Source of the DNA: Rhyzopertha dominica
Taxonomy: Eukaryota; Arthropoda; Insecta; Coleoptera; Bostrichidae
Assembly (NCBI GenBank): GCA_025024175.1
Contig: QCXZ01000064.1
Span: 46,273,325-46,337,324 of the forward strand
Direction: 5' to 3'
Length of the DNA stretch: 64,000 nucleotides
In this document: one piece after another, positions 23,143-36,192 of the stretch
Position numbering within the stretch: the stretch's first letter is position 1
How the letters are laid out: the number at the start of each line of letters is the position of its first letter
Made by a program: the position numbers and the translations under genes
Notes under the pieces: model-generated
What the model was told of the DNA's origin: nothing
The model's database searches: none
Seen by the model: the letters and a program-made list of their open reading frames with translations, nothing else

Positions 23143-26100
23143 AAAAAGTAACTTTACTTATTGAAGGTATTTTTCAAATTGGTTGGATTCAAAATACGAG
23201 TATAGTGGATTACTTAATTTTAGACAGGAATTTTGATAATTTTTGTGTTTGCATCCATCGTACTAGAGCGTGCTTTGTCTTTCACTGTCAGCCACAGAAT
23301 GAGTGTTTTGTCCAGATGCAGATGCTTTGGAGCTGTACTTGAAAAGGGCAGACAGAAATAATTTCAAAATGTCACGTACGCAACCCAGGTTACCTATATA
23401 GCTTAACAATTATTAACGCCAAGACTTCGAAAACATGCCTCGTTTAATTGTACTCAAAGGTTTAATAAACTCTAGTGTGAATAGGGCGTTACTCACTTAG
23501 TAACCGACAAATTAAAATTAATTAATGTTTGCGTTGCTAGCAGAATTAATATTTAATAAAATATTGTTGCAATTGCTAAGCCTTAATGCAACACAAGATT
23601 TTACAGTTTAAATAAGTGCAAGTAACGGATAATGATAGTGACACAATGTCATCTCTTGGCATTGGCACCCAATCCGTTTTTCTTGTGTTTATTTAAATAA
23701 GTTCTAAAAATGAATTATTTTATCATTATAGCATCTTAAAGTGGTCTAATAACTGATTAAAAGTCAGTCTCAATTATTAAGGTACTCCTTCAATATTAAA
23801 TAAAAATATGAAGGTGGTACTAATTACATCCTGGACGTTTATTTAATATCATTAAATACATGTCGTGCCTGATCGATATTGTAAAAGCCAAAATACATAT
23901 TAGTTTTTCTTACTCTAATTTTCATATAGAGGACGTATTACTGAGGCGAATATTGCTTGGATTTATTTGCATTCATCTTTTTGAGTAGTTGCTTTGGACT
24001 TTGCGTGCATGCATTTCTGATAAATTTTTACATATACAGTTATTAAAAATTTCCCAAATGATCTACAAAAAATGTCTTTTTAGCTTTAATATGCAGAATA
24101 GAAAGAAAAAACAAAGCTTTCCTACACACAATAGCCAATATAGAAATCCTTTGCTGAATGTAATAACTCCTTGTCAGAAACTATTTCGAATTTAAACCTT
24201 TTTTCATTCTTAATATAATTATGTATTATAAAGGTTCCTAGTAATAATTATTTCGATATTAAGTTAAAAGCTAAAACGCCTTTACGATACGGAGAGTGAC
24301 ATATTGGTACCAGTCCAGCAAAGTGAGTCATATGTAAAATACTGCAATTTATTCACGTAGTACAGTTTTTGGTTAATTCCATAGTGAATAAAAAGTATTT
24401 CTTCAACTTCAATAAATTTCAGTTAATTTGTACTTACTCTTTAAATAAACAAAGTATAAAAAATGTCAAAAGTGCGAATATTTAAAAAATATTTCTATAA
24501 TCGTAAATACATCAGTTATTAGCAAAAAAATGCATCCCATAATTGAAGACAGATGCTTCTTATTTATTTTTCGTTGTTGTTTGTTTCTTGTAAAATAAAA
24601 TTTTGTTATATTTTGGACATGAAGAGTTTTATTTGTTCTATATTGTACTTACATCCTCGTGCTGGTTATGTACCCTAGTTTCTTATTCACACGTGGCTCA
24701 AAATGAGCTAGCGTTGCTCCTGACTATAAAGCAAATATTTGATTTTTCCATATACTATATACTTACTAATAACATAACTATGCACACCGTATAATACACG
24801 TTCAATACGCATTAGCATAAACTGTAATTAAATTAGCAGAAGCTTCGATAGGAAATTTCACTTTATTGCATTGCAACAAAAAAGTAGTATTTCACTTAAG
24901 TGAATAAAAATCAACGTTACTTTGCTACTATAACGACTTGTAGAATAAGTGCATGAATTGCAATGCTTGATGAATTATTAATAAATTCAAATGATGTCTG
25001 CTGTAAACTTTTATTCCTTAGTATACGGTCCGGGTTGATGCATGGAAAATGTATAATACCGACTCACTTAATACTTTAGAACTGCGATAGTACATCATTT
25101 CCCCAGTTTACGAACCACAGTTGGAAAGTGCCGGCTCCGCAAAATAAAGCTAATACAGTAAAATGCAGCACAACCGCAATGCAGGAAAGAAAGTCTGATT
25201 CAGCAAGGGATCCTTATCTTCCGTGACACATACAATTTGTAAGAACACTTTAAACAAAATTGCCCTGCTTATGTCGACCACAGCTAGTTGAATTGAATCT
25301 ACCGCAATTGCTCTTTCCTGGAAATCAACATATGTATCAAAGCTTAACGCGATGGTTTGACTAGGTCAATTGCATCAAGGAACAAAGCGCAGTTCTGTAA
25401 CTTTTAGTTCCGTGTATAGAGATACCTTAAAGTATAACGAATGGCATTTGCCTGACTGTTATTGTTTTAGTTGTAGTTCGAACATATACTGGGAATAGCC
25501 AACATTTCAAAGTTATCGTCAGATATTATTATTACCTGACAAAAAATACTATCTTAGTGTTTTCTGCCGCACGGTAGTGTGTAGTAAAAATTATAAAAAA
25601 CCTAACAATTTTAGAGTTTTGATTTTTTCTGAAAGTTGTACCTTGTTTGAGGTTATGCGCGTTGTGCTAGTGACCACAGTAAAAACCTGAAACGGAATCG
25701 GGGATAAGGGTAGAAGTACCATCCCTGATACGAATTAAATCTTTCCAAGTAATATTTTATTAACAATAAATACATAAATCTGAAAATCTGTAACAAAACA
25801 GGTACATTAAGTACATATTGAGTAAAGCAAAAGTTATACTACTGATAGATGGTTGGGTCCTGCAATGGATTTTCGAGTCTAGCATTAGATTGATTTGTAA
25901 TTGACGAAGTAGAACTTGCGCGTATCTCATATATCGTATAACGCATAAATGGCAGGAAGTACTGCGAACAGCAGTGTGTTCATCTATGCATTCATAAAGA
26001 CCTGAATTTTTGAATGATTACTGGGTTGAAACCAAGAAATGTTAATTTTGAAAATTGATGCAACAGTTATTGCGATCTTGTACGTTACTGATTATTGCAG

Positions 26101-27926
26101 ATGTAAGACAGCGAAAGAAGGATACCTAAGAGATGTGGACGAATTTGCTAAGTTATTGCAAATGTTATGTTCTTTAATTGAAACGAAAATTCAAATCTTG
26201 AACTTACGTACCGCAATTAATTACTGAAAAATTATATTAATGCCACTTTTTACAAGATCGGAGAACTAAAAAAAAGTTACGTGACGGTGTAATATTTACC
26301 CTTAGCATGGGCGTACCGAAGGGGGGAAGGGGGCCAGCTGCCTTATTTGCGAAATTGTAAATGCAGTAAAATTTATAGGCAAGTGTATTTCACAATTTTC
26401 ATCCAGAACTCGTTGTCTTAGGGCGGATAGCTTTAAAAGACTATCTTGGTCAGGATGAGTCATAATACGATTTCTGCTTAGTTCAGCTCTTCTCCTCTTC
26501 CTATAAAGATTGTTCAACTACTGTTATATGGAATACACATCAGAATCTCTCATATATTCGGTGATGACTCCAACTTTTGTATCAAATTTCTAAATTCGCA
26601 TTACATTTTAACAATTAATACAGAAAAACAAAAACCTAAAAATCTATCCGAACTAACATTTATGAAAGTCAGTTTATTTAATATAAGTTTTAGGAATCCA
26701 GTAAAAGCATAATCAGCACGAATTAAAACCCGGTGTGTTGTTAAAAATCCAATTAAATATAATTCAGTTTATTTAAATGAAGTTTAATTTGGTCAAAATA
26801 TTAAGTAATTGGTTTAATTTTTGACAGCAGTGCATTGGTGACCTAAGAAGATTGGCTTGACGCATAATGCTGAGGCATTCCTCATTCTGAGTTTTGATAA
26901 TTTTAGTTATCCATCGAGTCTCTTTTCCTGGGGAGTAAAAATTACTACAATTGTATCTTTACCACCTATACATATTCATTTCTAGCTTAAATTTTTAAAG
27001 CTTCTGGTGTGAAAAGTTGAAACTTGAAAGTGTACTAAAAGCGCATCGGTTAATGCATTAATTTTTGATATGTGTGAATTCTGAATCAGAAATCGTCGCT
27101 CTATTCGTAGAAGCTTTTAACGTGAAATTTATATTCATTTGGTACTTCGTATAATATCATTATACATTATGTGGATCACGGATCTTTATTCTTCCAAATA
27201 AAATGTATCAACTCATCTTTTGTTAAACGTAAGAACAATGCGATTGAATGCGCTAGATATTACCTAACTGAGACCATCAATATCTGAATTATTAATAAAG
27301 GGGTTTTGTATGATCAGTGTACATAGAGAACATATAAACAATTTGGCTCTTTATTTCACAAAAGATGTTTTAAGTTGCCTTGCAGAAAATCCATGAAGGT
27401 TATTCATGGAATAAATACTTCATTAACTAGCTACATTTGATAAAAGCGTGTTTATATTTATGTTGAATTATACACTACAGGACATTCCTGCTTTACCCTC
27501 CCCTAGACCAAAAGCCCATGACCCTTAGTATCAGCGGAAAGGGTTATTTGCGCCATTACTTTGAGCCCCTAGACACGAATCTATGTCAATATAATATTCT
27601 TGGAACTGAATATGAACCGTTTCAGGACTTCTGCAAAGCTCTACCAGGTTTCCATGCGTTCACAGGTTGAAAGGGGAAAGTGGGTCGATTTAAACTGCTA
27701 TAAATACTAAAAGATTTTATGATCCGTTTGGTACATTAGTGCTTCCCGACGTTATAGGAAGCAAGAAAGTTTACCTATTTATTTAACAATACAAAAGCAA
27801 TAATAAATTGACATTTTTCAGAATTAATAAGTTTAATACGCTTACGTAAAATAACATAAAAGATTATAATAAAAAGTATCATCATACTGAAAATGCTATA
27901 AATTACTATAAGTGAAGCGAAATATA
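23143..27926. other. Nearly 5 kb with no recognisable gene
   Basis: AT-rich sequence. ORFs up to 71 residues (for example 23989-24195, 24603-24794, 26039-26227 and 26302-26517 on the - strand) were read and none carries a motif I recognise. A GC-rich tract GGGCGTACCGAAGGGGGG near 26309 resembles the end of some DNA transposons, but no partner end was found. Confidence 0.45.
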
Positions 27927-29257
27927 CGAGGCATGTTTTTTAAGTAAGTACCGTTTTGGAATTAAAAAAAGACGTGCAAAGATATCGCAATAATTTTATC
28001 TTACATGAAAGCCTGTACCTTAATCTACTTTTCTACATAATTTCCGTGAATATTGAGGCACTTGTCATAACGTGGCACCAGGTTTTGAATACCCTCCTCA
28101 TAAAATTCTGCCGCCTGACTTGTTAACCATTGTATCACAAATATTTCGACTTCGTTATCGTCTTGAAGACGCTGACCACCCAGGTGTTTCTTCAAGTGCA
28201 GGAACAAATGGTAGTCGCTGGGCGCCAGATCAGGGCTGTATGGTGGATGATCTAGAGTTTCCCATTTAAAAGATTTGATGAGATCTTTGGTCCGATTAGC
28301 CACATGTGGACGGGCATTGTCATGCAGCAAAACGATACCCTTACTCAACTTGCCACGTCTTTTGTTCTGGATTGCACGGCGCAGATTGTTCAATGTCTTA
28401 CAATAAAACGCTGCATTGATTGTCTCATTACGAGGCAGAAACTCCACTAGCAATACTCCTTTTCTGTCCCAAAAACTGTGCACATGATTTTCCGGGCAGA
28501 AATTGTTTGCTTAAACTTCACTTTTTTGGGTGATGATGAATTTTCGCCATTCCATGGATTGTTGTTTCGATTCTGGTGTGACGTAGGCCACCCATGTTTC
28601 GTCACCAGTAACAATTTGGTCTAAAAAATCTTCACCTTCATTGTGGTACCGCTCAAGGAAAGTCAATGCACTGCCTAAACGTTGGGTTTTGTGCAAATCC
28701 GTCAACATTTTCGGAACCCAACGTGAACACAATTTCCGGTAATTCAAGTTCTCGGTCACAATGCGATACAAAACACTACGAGAATATTGAGGAAAGCAGT
28801 CGCACAATGATGAAATTTTAAAGCGTCTGTTTTCTCTCACCTTTTCGTTCACTTTCTGCACCAAATCTTCATTAACGACCGAAGGACGCCCACTCCGTTC
28901 TTCATCATGCACATTTGTGCGGCCATCTTTAAATGCTCTCACCCATTTCCTTACAATTCCATCACTCATAATGTTTTGTCCGTAAACTTCACAGATCTCA
29001 CGATGAATATCGATCGGTTTTACACCTTTAGCACTAAGAAATCGTATAACAGTCCGTACTTCACAATCGGCGGGACTCACGATTGTCGGAGGCATCTTAA
29101 ACATTCAGTAAACAACGTATACAATGAAGAATCAAACTGTAATGGCGTCAGTGCGTAGACAAGAGATGTAGGTAACCAGCGCGCATGTGCGGAACGCCGA
29201 TCGTAGCGCTGCGGCGGCGGAATCGCAAAACGGTACTTACTTAAAAAACATGCCTCG
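27927..29257 (-). mobile_element. Full-length mariner element (1331 bp)
   Basis: The left end CGAGGCATGTTTTTTAAG (32 bases in all, 27927-27958) is matched base for base by its inverse at 29226-29257, and TA flanks both ends. Length, inverted repeats, TA duplication and a single transposase gene on the - strand are those of a complete mariner. The perfect 32/32 repeats imply a young insertion, although the transposase frame is already broken. Confidence 0.95.
28025..29104 (-). pseudogene. Mariner transposase (DD34D), frameshifted
   Basis: The start ATG is at 29104. The N-terminal part holds two helix-turn-helix regions joined by a GRPS linker (EERSGRPSVVNED). The catalytic triad is complete: first Asp in IVTGDETWV, second in LLHDNARPH, third in DLAPSDYHLF, with 34 residues between the second and third, so DD34D. 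The 3' coding end is KCLNIHGNYVEK at about 28030. Two frame breaks lie between EWR (about 28540) and FWDRKGVL (about 28470), splitting the gene into 197- and 152-residue pieces. It resembles the SETMAR-related mariner group. The enzyme would cut and paste the element at TA sites; this copy cannot make it unaided. Confidence 0.93.
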
Positions 29258-29259
29258 TA

Positions 29260-30869
29260 CAAAAAGTCTTACCACAAACGTAACAAGATGCAATAAACAG
29301 TTCTAGTTCGATTAAATTAAAGTGCAACCAATAATAGTAGTCTAAAAGCAAATTTATCTTACATGTTCCTATTTTAACGTGTTGTTTGTTTCATTGCTGT
29401 ATCGTGTTAATATTATTAATTAATATTAATAATTAATCACAAAAATTTATTTAATGTCTGGGACATCTTGTTTGGAATATGAGTTTATGTGCCTCATGAT
29501 GGGGTATTAGTGAAAAGCCCGAAACCCATAGCACTATTAATAATTTTTTTGGATCTTGGCCTTCAATTCTTTTATTTTAGAATTAAATCTTGCCCAAAAT
29601 ATACAGAACTTCAGTAATATTAAAAGAAACAAGTTCACATCACAATTTATGAATATTTTACACTGAATTTACACGAGCAACCACATCTTCCATTTTGCTT
29701 TAAACTGTAACAAGGATAGTTCAAAAATATCAACTTAAAAAGATATATAATTCTAACCACGAAGCATTCGACAAAGTGTAGAGTTCTGTCGGCAGTATGT
29801 AACGAAAACAAATTTTGATTGCGAAGCCTGCGACGCCTTATTTTGTGAAAAATTTTGCTTGAATCAATGCTGCTAGTATATATAGTTTATTATATAGTTT
29901 ATATCTATACAATAGATACTAGACATTGCCCGCGGCCTTGCTCGCGTAGGAGATCATATACACCAATTATCAAATACCGAAATACAAATATTTTTAAGCA
30001 AATGCTAATTATTAAGTGTTGTGCATATTTCATATTTTAACTAAAATCCCAAATTTCTTAATATTTCTTCGAATGTAACGGAAATCGAATACCATTAGGG
30101 GTGGAATTTCCAAAATAGTTAAATGAGTCCAATGAGTAGCCTAAATACGTAATGCATGTTAATTACTTTGTAAATAATATCAAATTTCACTCCCTCGCAG
30201 ACTGAATTTTTAAATACACTGAAATGCGTTATTATTCTATTCTAATCGAAAAACGAATAAAGCTTCATGTTTTTAAAGTCAATTACCTTAAAAATGGCAC
30301 AACTGCAATACATAGTTTCATCTCCCATTACACCCCCATAAAGGTGGATTTTAAAAAACTACAGAACACGTGTTTCTTGTTTTCTAACCAAAAGTCTAAA
30401 TTATGTGTCACGTTAAAATTTTCAAAAATAATAAAAAATAAACAAAACAGCCTCTTGCGTTTGCGTAGTCGTCTGACGTCATTAATTATTCGTATGTGTC
30501 CATCTCCTTCAACAATGGCGTTTACAGGATTAATGTAATAGTTTTAAATTCAATGGACACCATGCACATTGTAAAATAAATGCAGAGGACACAGTACGAT
30601 CCTAAAAAAGATCTGAAATAAAGTTCGATGACTATTAAATGAGTCGTTTTGCCACTTTATGCGTCACATTCGTTTTCGATACTTATTTAAAATTCTTGCT
30701 TTGTATAGTTTTGTACCGGAGGTATTTTTTTTTCATTTTTGCACTTGCCTAGCTCCGCCCCTGGGTAGCAGTAGCAGTGCACTAAAGCCATGCAATCACC
30801 TTCCGGTTCGTTAGCGCTTAGTTAGCCATTTGGAGGTACACTTATACATATCAGTACATTACCGTAATA
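29260..30869. other. No recognisable gene
   Basis: AT-rich. The 104-residue + ORF at 30224-30538 is basic and without a recognised domain. TAGCTCCGCCCCTG near 30751 looks like a DNA transposon end but has no partner in view. Confidence 0.4.
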
Positions 30870-31176
30870 CAGGGTTTCTATAAATGATTCATGCATCCAG
30901 GGCGCTTATGGTAATTATCAATTATCTTAGGAAAGTCTTGTCATCTGTCGATTTTTGAATTATTTGATATATTTTAATATGAGAAAACGCCTGGGATTGT
31001 GTATTATCAACATATTGTGTAGTGTTTTGTGGGATAATTAACTTTAAGCTTGCAGAAAGCTCACATTTTGTAGCTGTGGTGTGACGTTGATCTGCAACCT
31101 TCAGTGCTATCGCCGTACATATTGTAGCTTGGCAGCAGTTACAAAAAGGCGGCATGAATCATTTATAGAAGCCCTG
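30870..31176. mobile_element. MITE, CAGGG-end family, copy 2 (307 bp)
   Basis: Same ends as copy 1 (CAGGGTTTCTATAAATGATT ... GAATCATTTATAGAAGCCCTG) with TA on each side. It is shorter than copy 1: the segment holding GCCGCCTCTC and the AGAATTCAGAAATCAACGC block are missing. Inner sequence (TTGCAGAAAGCTCACATTT, CAGCAGTTACAAAAAGGCGG) is close to copy 1. Confidence 0.85.
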
Positions 31177-31178
31177 TA

Positions 31179-31796
31179 CAAATATTTTTGTATTCATGCA
31201 ACAGGGGCGGCGTGGCTTTCTTAATTCTCTGTGCCGCCTCTTTGTAACTGCTGCCAAGCTATAATAAGCACAATATACTGTTAACTGTCCTATAATATAC
31301 TGAAGTTTGCGCATAAAGTTACAGCCACAAAATTGTTGGTTTTATAAAGATTTCCCAGCAATTTATGTTTATTATATTCCTTTCAAGTAATAACAATTAT
31401 TTGCTGCACATTAACTAACGTCACTGCCACTTAACTGCGAATTTTACAATTGCGGCAGGCTAAAAACATTTCATCTCAGTACCATTTGGCAGGCTTAATG
31501 TTGTATTTACAACCTCACAATAACGTAATTTAAAAGTTATACAAAACCGTGCCACTCCACAGCTCTAAAACCTAAGTTTTCTTCAATCTTAAAGTTAATT
31601 ATCCCACAAAATATGTTGAAAATACACACTTCCACGCAATTTCTCATATTAAAATATATCAAATAATTGGACAATCGACAGATGACAAGTATCTGTCAAA
31701 GCAATAGTTGTGCTCACTTTCATAAGAGCCGGCAAATTGATTTAATCGATAATTTCCATAAGCGCCTGGATGCATGAAACATTTATAGAAACCCTG
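31179..31796. mobile_element. MITE, CAGGG-end family, copy 3, inverted (about 618 bp)
   Basis: Oriented opposite to copy 2 and lying directly beside it. The right end TTTATAGAAACCCTGTA is intact; the left end is degraded (ATTCATGCAACAGGGGCGGC). It has a longer interior than copies 1 and 2, with about 250 extra bases around 31290-31560. This may be closer to the parent element, although no transposase is readable. Confidence 0.7.
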
Positions 31797-32000
31797 TACT
31801 ACTACATTACTGCATAAAACATTAAAGACTCAACTCTTTGGTCGCTGTGGGCTAATCGTATACGGGATAGGTTCAACTCATTTTAAGTTAGATGCTCAAA
31901 TTACAGATTGGTTAATTCCGAATACGATCCGTGGGTAGGGTCACATTCGTTATTATACCTCAACAATTAGCCCACTTGCATTGATTTTTTTTATTTTTAG

Positions 32001-32299
32001 CTCGTGCCTTATTACGCCTCTTCACGCTGTTCTTCCGTAGCCGATGCCGTATTAGTCCAAGATCAAACGACACTCGAATTATGGCAACAGCATTTAGCTG
32101 CGTACACAGGGCCTGAAGTACGAAAGTAAATACTTATTTCGGATGTTTAGAAGCACATTTGAGAAATGCACAAATAAAGTGCATAATTATAGGAAACTAT
32201 TTATACTATTTTTCAGCAGTCAAAAAAGCTCGTGAACATTGGATAAAAGCAGCTTGTGATGTATATGCTAAACTTATATTACACAAAACTATTTTTTAA
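32001..32299 (+). other. Candidate pair of short coding exons of an unrecognised gene
   Basis: TTATTTTTAG ends at 32000; then 125 bases stay open as LVPYYASSRCSSVADAV and on to LWQQHLAAYTGPEVRK, ending at a donor GTAAAT (32126). After 91 bases an acceptor TTTTTCAG precedes an open stretch (32217-32299) reading VKKAREHWIKAACDVYAKLI and then LHKTIF, stop at 32297-32299, with AATAAA overlapping the stop. Composition and residue use look coding, unlike the surroundings. Against this, the two pieces join out of phase with the obvious splice sites, and I recognise neither peptide. It could be a pseudogene, a terminal exon pair with another donor, or part of a transposon. Confidence 0.35.
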
Positions 32300-32304
32300 A
32301 TAAA

Positions 32305-34377
32305 AAAAGCTCTTCTACAATGCATCAGACGTGTTCCAGTTAAAATCACTGGTATATGAAGAAACAACCGACCCATAATTTTTATTTGTTCTCTTTGAAT
32401 TGCCACACGAGGTCAAGGATGTGCTTAGCGACCACATTTTTATTAAGGTGCCGTTCGTTAAACTTCCTTGCTGCAGCATTTTCCTTTCAGCAGTTGAACA
32501 AACCATTTTCAATGTGACTGTGCATGACCAGACTTCCTTATTTCAAAATTTCACGAGACTGCTGAAAGGTGTGTGGACTAAAGATAGTTATGATAAACAA
32601 GTGGCCTAAAAAGTAAAAAAAAACTGAAAACGCAAAACAAACAACTAACCGACTCAATGGAAAAGTAATTTGAGCATCTTGTTAGTTACGACATTTTATA
32701 TAAGTACATATTTTATTTATTTTTAGACTCTTGTAAGAACAAATTTTTATTCTGGCTAAGAAAATCGCATTCCGAAAAAAGTCTAGCTTTTGAAGTATAA
32801 TAAGCAACCTGCTTCATTGTATTTCGATCTGTTACCTTGCAAATAGGTGAGAAATAGTAAAATTCATTACGAGTATATGGTGAGACTCTTTGTGAAATCA
32901 AGCTTTCAAATGATGTACCATAAGATAGGTTGTTCCATAAAAAATTTATGAAGGAATGCCTTCTCTTCTTAAGAGGTTAAGCGCCGTCCATTAAAATCTA
33001 ATATCGGAAGTTGTCGCCCTATAGAAATGGAAATTTAGAAATTTCTAAATTTTCTATCTGCAGTTGGTTGCGATGCAGACAGTATAGCATAGATATGCAT
33101 TTTAATTTTTTTAGGACATAACACCGGAACAATTACTATAATCAATACGACAGCTGCATCAGGGATTGACATAGTTATTGAACAAAGGCAAACAATCTAC
33201 ACCAAGGACAAGTGTAAACTGCACACAAATATATGACAGAATCAACTCAGTTAACAAAATATACAGCCATACAGCTAGTTTTACAAGAAGATGGAAGTGA
33301 AAGCCATAAAAAGGACTAAAGGCAGAAAAAAATATGCAATAACTATTGATTATCTATTATTCTTTGATCTTTTATGTAACTCTGTATCACTCTACAACAC
33401 TGACAAATAGCAACATTTTTAATTGACTAGGTAATTGCGAAAGTAACAATAAGCAGAAATAAGTAAATTATAACCATTTACGGATGAATTTAGATTTGAC
33501 TATTCTTGGTATAACAAAATTAATTACAGTCGAACATTCTAAGATACCACTTTTTATAATTGAAAATTTAGCGTAACACAAATTGCATAGGTAGTTGTCG
33601 GTGACACTGAGCAACAATATATTCGATATATTCTTGTACTCTAAATTTGCGAATTAAGCTTGCCTCCGTTTGCTCCTGGCCAGAATGCGGGAAAATGTAA
33701 TAACGGTAGATCGTGTCTCTGTAAATTGGCGACTATTCGGTAAATTAGGCGATTACGTCGAACTAGCGCTCTTCGTGAGGGCTTTGGTCGTAGATAACAC
33801 CGCCTAATCCGCCCCTTCAAAGATTTACTAAAGTTCAGAAACCATTTAACGCAACTGGAGCACACATATTGCAATTGAACGCATGTAATCAAGCTGATGT
33901 TTAAGAGAACTGACAGATATATTGCGTTGCAGAAAGATGTGTTTATTATGTGTAAAAACTTACTCATTATCCAGTGAGTGTCCCCTTGTAGTTATTCACA
34001 AGCAATCTTTGAACTACGCATAAAAGTTGTTACCTCTAGGGATAGTTAGATCTTTCGCGATTTCGCGTTCATCAATTGGATATTATCACTTTTTTTTGAA
34101 AATTACATAAAAAGAATCTTGAAGTGCATATATATCGTATTCCATGTTAAAAAAATATTTGTAGGTAGACAATTTCAGGTCTGAAATTCGAATCTTAGGA
34201 GTCACCACCAAAACGCTTCTATTCAAGGTTATTCAACTCGTGGCGTCAAGTGTCATGTAAATATTACCGAGGAGCGTGCTGTTTAATGGTGTAGTATCAT
34301 TCTTGTATTGGAAAAGCTTTTGTGTGGTGTTCATTGAAAGGACGGTGTAAGAGGTCGCACCAAAAAGTGATTTGTGT
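32305..34377. other. No recognisable gene
   Basis: Mostly AT-rich. The - ORF at 33641-33967 (108 residues, with a basic RRCYLRPKPSRRALVRRNRL segment) has no family I recognise. Confidence 0.4.
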
Positions 34378-34727
34378 AGTTTTACAAGTATGTATTATGG
34401 TTATAAAAGTACTTCAGTCAGTACAGCTAACAAAATTTTTGTAACCGTTCCTCGAGATTATCAACGTATTACAAAGTTGTTTAAGGCCCCTAGATGTGAT
34501 ATGCCGAAATCGCAAGGTTTGTTTTTCTGCTGTGAAGATCATCTTAATTCTTATTGTAAGTTTTATTATTCTTTTTGTGGTTATAAGTGCTTACCATTCA
34601 GTTTCCATTTTGTTATAGCTTGAAGAGGATATGAAAAATTATATGCATTTTAAGTTGATAGAGGGAAATGTTATAATAAAAAACGACGTTGTTCCCCATA
34701 TATTCGACTGTTAGCCAGACCGAAAAC
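34378..34727 (+). pseudogene. THAP zinc-finger fragment
   Basis: The reading YGYKSTSVSTANKIFVTVPR continues to CCEDHLN, which matches the second half of the C2CH THAP module (CxxH as CCEDH). After a break containing GTAAGT ... TTATAG, which looks like a small intron but does not keep phase, the frame resumes LEEDMKNYMHFKLIEG and KNDVVPHIFDC, ending in a stop at about 34720. The terminal VVPHIF corresponds to the AVPxIF motif that closes THAP domains. The N-terminal Cys pair is lost (YYGY where C..C is expected). DNA-binding could not be retained. A host gene relic or a P-element-type transposase piece are both possible. Confidence 0.6.
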
Positions 34728-35655
34728 GAGCCACAAGAGCCCTGAAAATAAATGGCAATTTATATTTATTCTGACCTCTAAAACAAAAGTCAAGTTTAGG
34801 GTACATTTTTGATTCTTACATTTTTATGTTTACAAATAGTATGTTTCCAACAACCCACTCTGATCAAATTATCAATGCTACGTTAATTTGATAAAAAGTC
34901 ACCTATGCTGTTGCTTTTACGTTCCTCATCTCCGTCGCATTGAGCCGCTCGTCGCTGTACACAAATTCCATAACAATGAACATGCCTTCAGAAGTCATAC
35001 CTCATAAGTATTTCACTTTTTCTTGGCATATTTTAATTCGCTTGTCACAAAATGAACGCAAGCAACAAACTGATAAATTGATAGGCTGAGGCTGACGCAT
35101 GACGCGCTGACCCCAGATGTAAACAAGCGGCCATTTACAAGACACGTGTCGTCACGGTCAATATGTTCGCGTTTTGGCGGTCTCTTCAAATATTCACATC
35201 TTTAGTATTAAAAATACGCCTTACGATCCAATTATTCGAATTTATAAGCTGTCACAGCTGTTTTGTGGATTAGATGCTACCTATTAATATGCAATTTAAT
35301 AAAATATATATACATGGCAAATGCCCAATTATAGCATACCGAGTGTTGGCAGAAACTACACAAAACTAAGTTTGACTATACAACATCCAACGTCCAGGCA
35401 GATATGGATTGATCCAAGTTAAATTTAACAGTGCATTGCATTGCATTTATTAAAAAAAATCATATGTTTAAGAGAGCAATATTTGTGTGTACTGCGTAGG
35501 TTTTGTAAGCCTCGTTAACAGAACTGAAAGAACACAGGCTAGAGATTAAAAATGTAATATGTAGTTGGGCTAAACTGTTTTTTTGCCACTATACTTATTT
35601 AAGTATTGAAATAAGTTTTTAAAATTATTATACGGAAACTGGATGCGCGCGCCGC
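34728..35655. other. No recognisable gene
   Basis: AT-rich, without open frames longer than about 60 codons or visible repeats. Confidence 0.4.
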
Positions 35656-35699
35656 TTCAGTACAAGAAATTAGCTCACGTTCTATTTTCTTGTACTGAA
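35656..35699. repeat. Perfect 14-bp inverted repeat
   Basis: TTCAGTACAAGAAA (35656-35669) and its exact inverse TTTCTTGTACTGAA (35686-35699) enclose a 16-base loop. A stable hairpin is possible; no element boundaries are evident. Confidence 0.7.
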
Positions 35700-36000
35700 T
35701 TTCCATACTTCGTATTAAAACTGCGCAGATCGATGCGCACTAACCTGTTTTACCGTTTATAAACAAAACATTCATAGAACCTACTTTTGGAACCTACGCA
35801 ATAAGCAGGGTTGTGAGATTAGGTAGCTTTTGTACTGATATCGGTGAAATAAACTTTTGAATAGGCGCTATCTGTTATTTTGGGCTGACTACCTACTACC
35901 AGCTAATTAATACATCAACATAAAATGCAGTTTTAGGCCTCCTAAAATATGTATATTGGTGTGAGTAATCTTTTGAAAACCCCGGGACCGTGATGTGTTG

Positions 36001-36192
36001 TCATGCTTTTGTAAATGAAACGGAAGGAATGCTTTCATGGAATTGTGTACGTTGTTTCCCTATTTTGTTATGGACAAGTTCAAACAATTTTTCAAATGAA
36101 ACATTGCTCATTTGTAGAAAATTTTTATATGCTGCTGGATCTTCTGTTAGCAGCTCTTCTTTCAGAACATTTAAGAAGCCATGAACATTCAT
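36001..36192 (-). pseudogene. HARBI1-like (PIF/Harbinger) nuclease N-terminal fragment
   Basis: The 63-residue - strand reading has FLNVLKEELLTEDPAAYKNF then LQMSNVSFEKLFELVHNKIG and KQRTQFHESIP. This is the helical N-terminal part of Harbinger transposase / HARBI1 proteins, where the next block would be a conserved RLA.TLR.LATG motif. Here the frame departs right after ESIP, so the DDE nuclease domain is missing. A truncated DNA-transposon fragment. Confidence 0.7.

Noticed and set aside
26300..26340. GC-rich tract as a transposon end (also TAGCTCCGCCCCTG near 30751)
   Set aside because: No inverted partner end or target duplication could be found for either.
28072..28269. + strand ORFs over the mariner (also 28907-29158)
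   Set aside because: These are antisense shadows of the transposase on the - strand.
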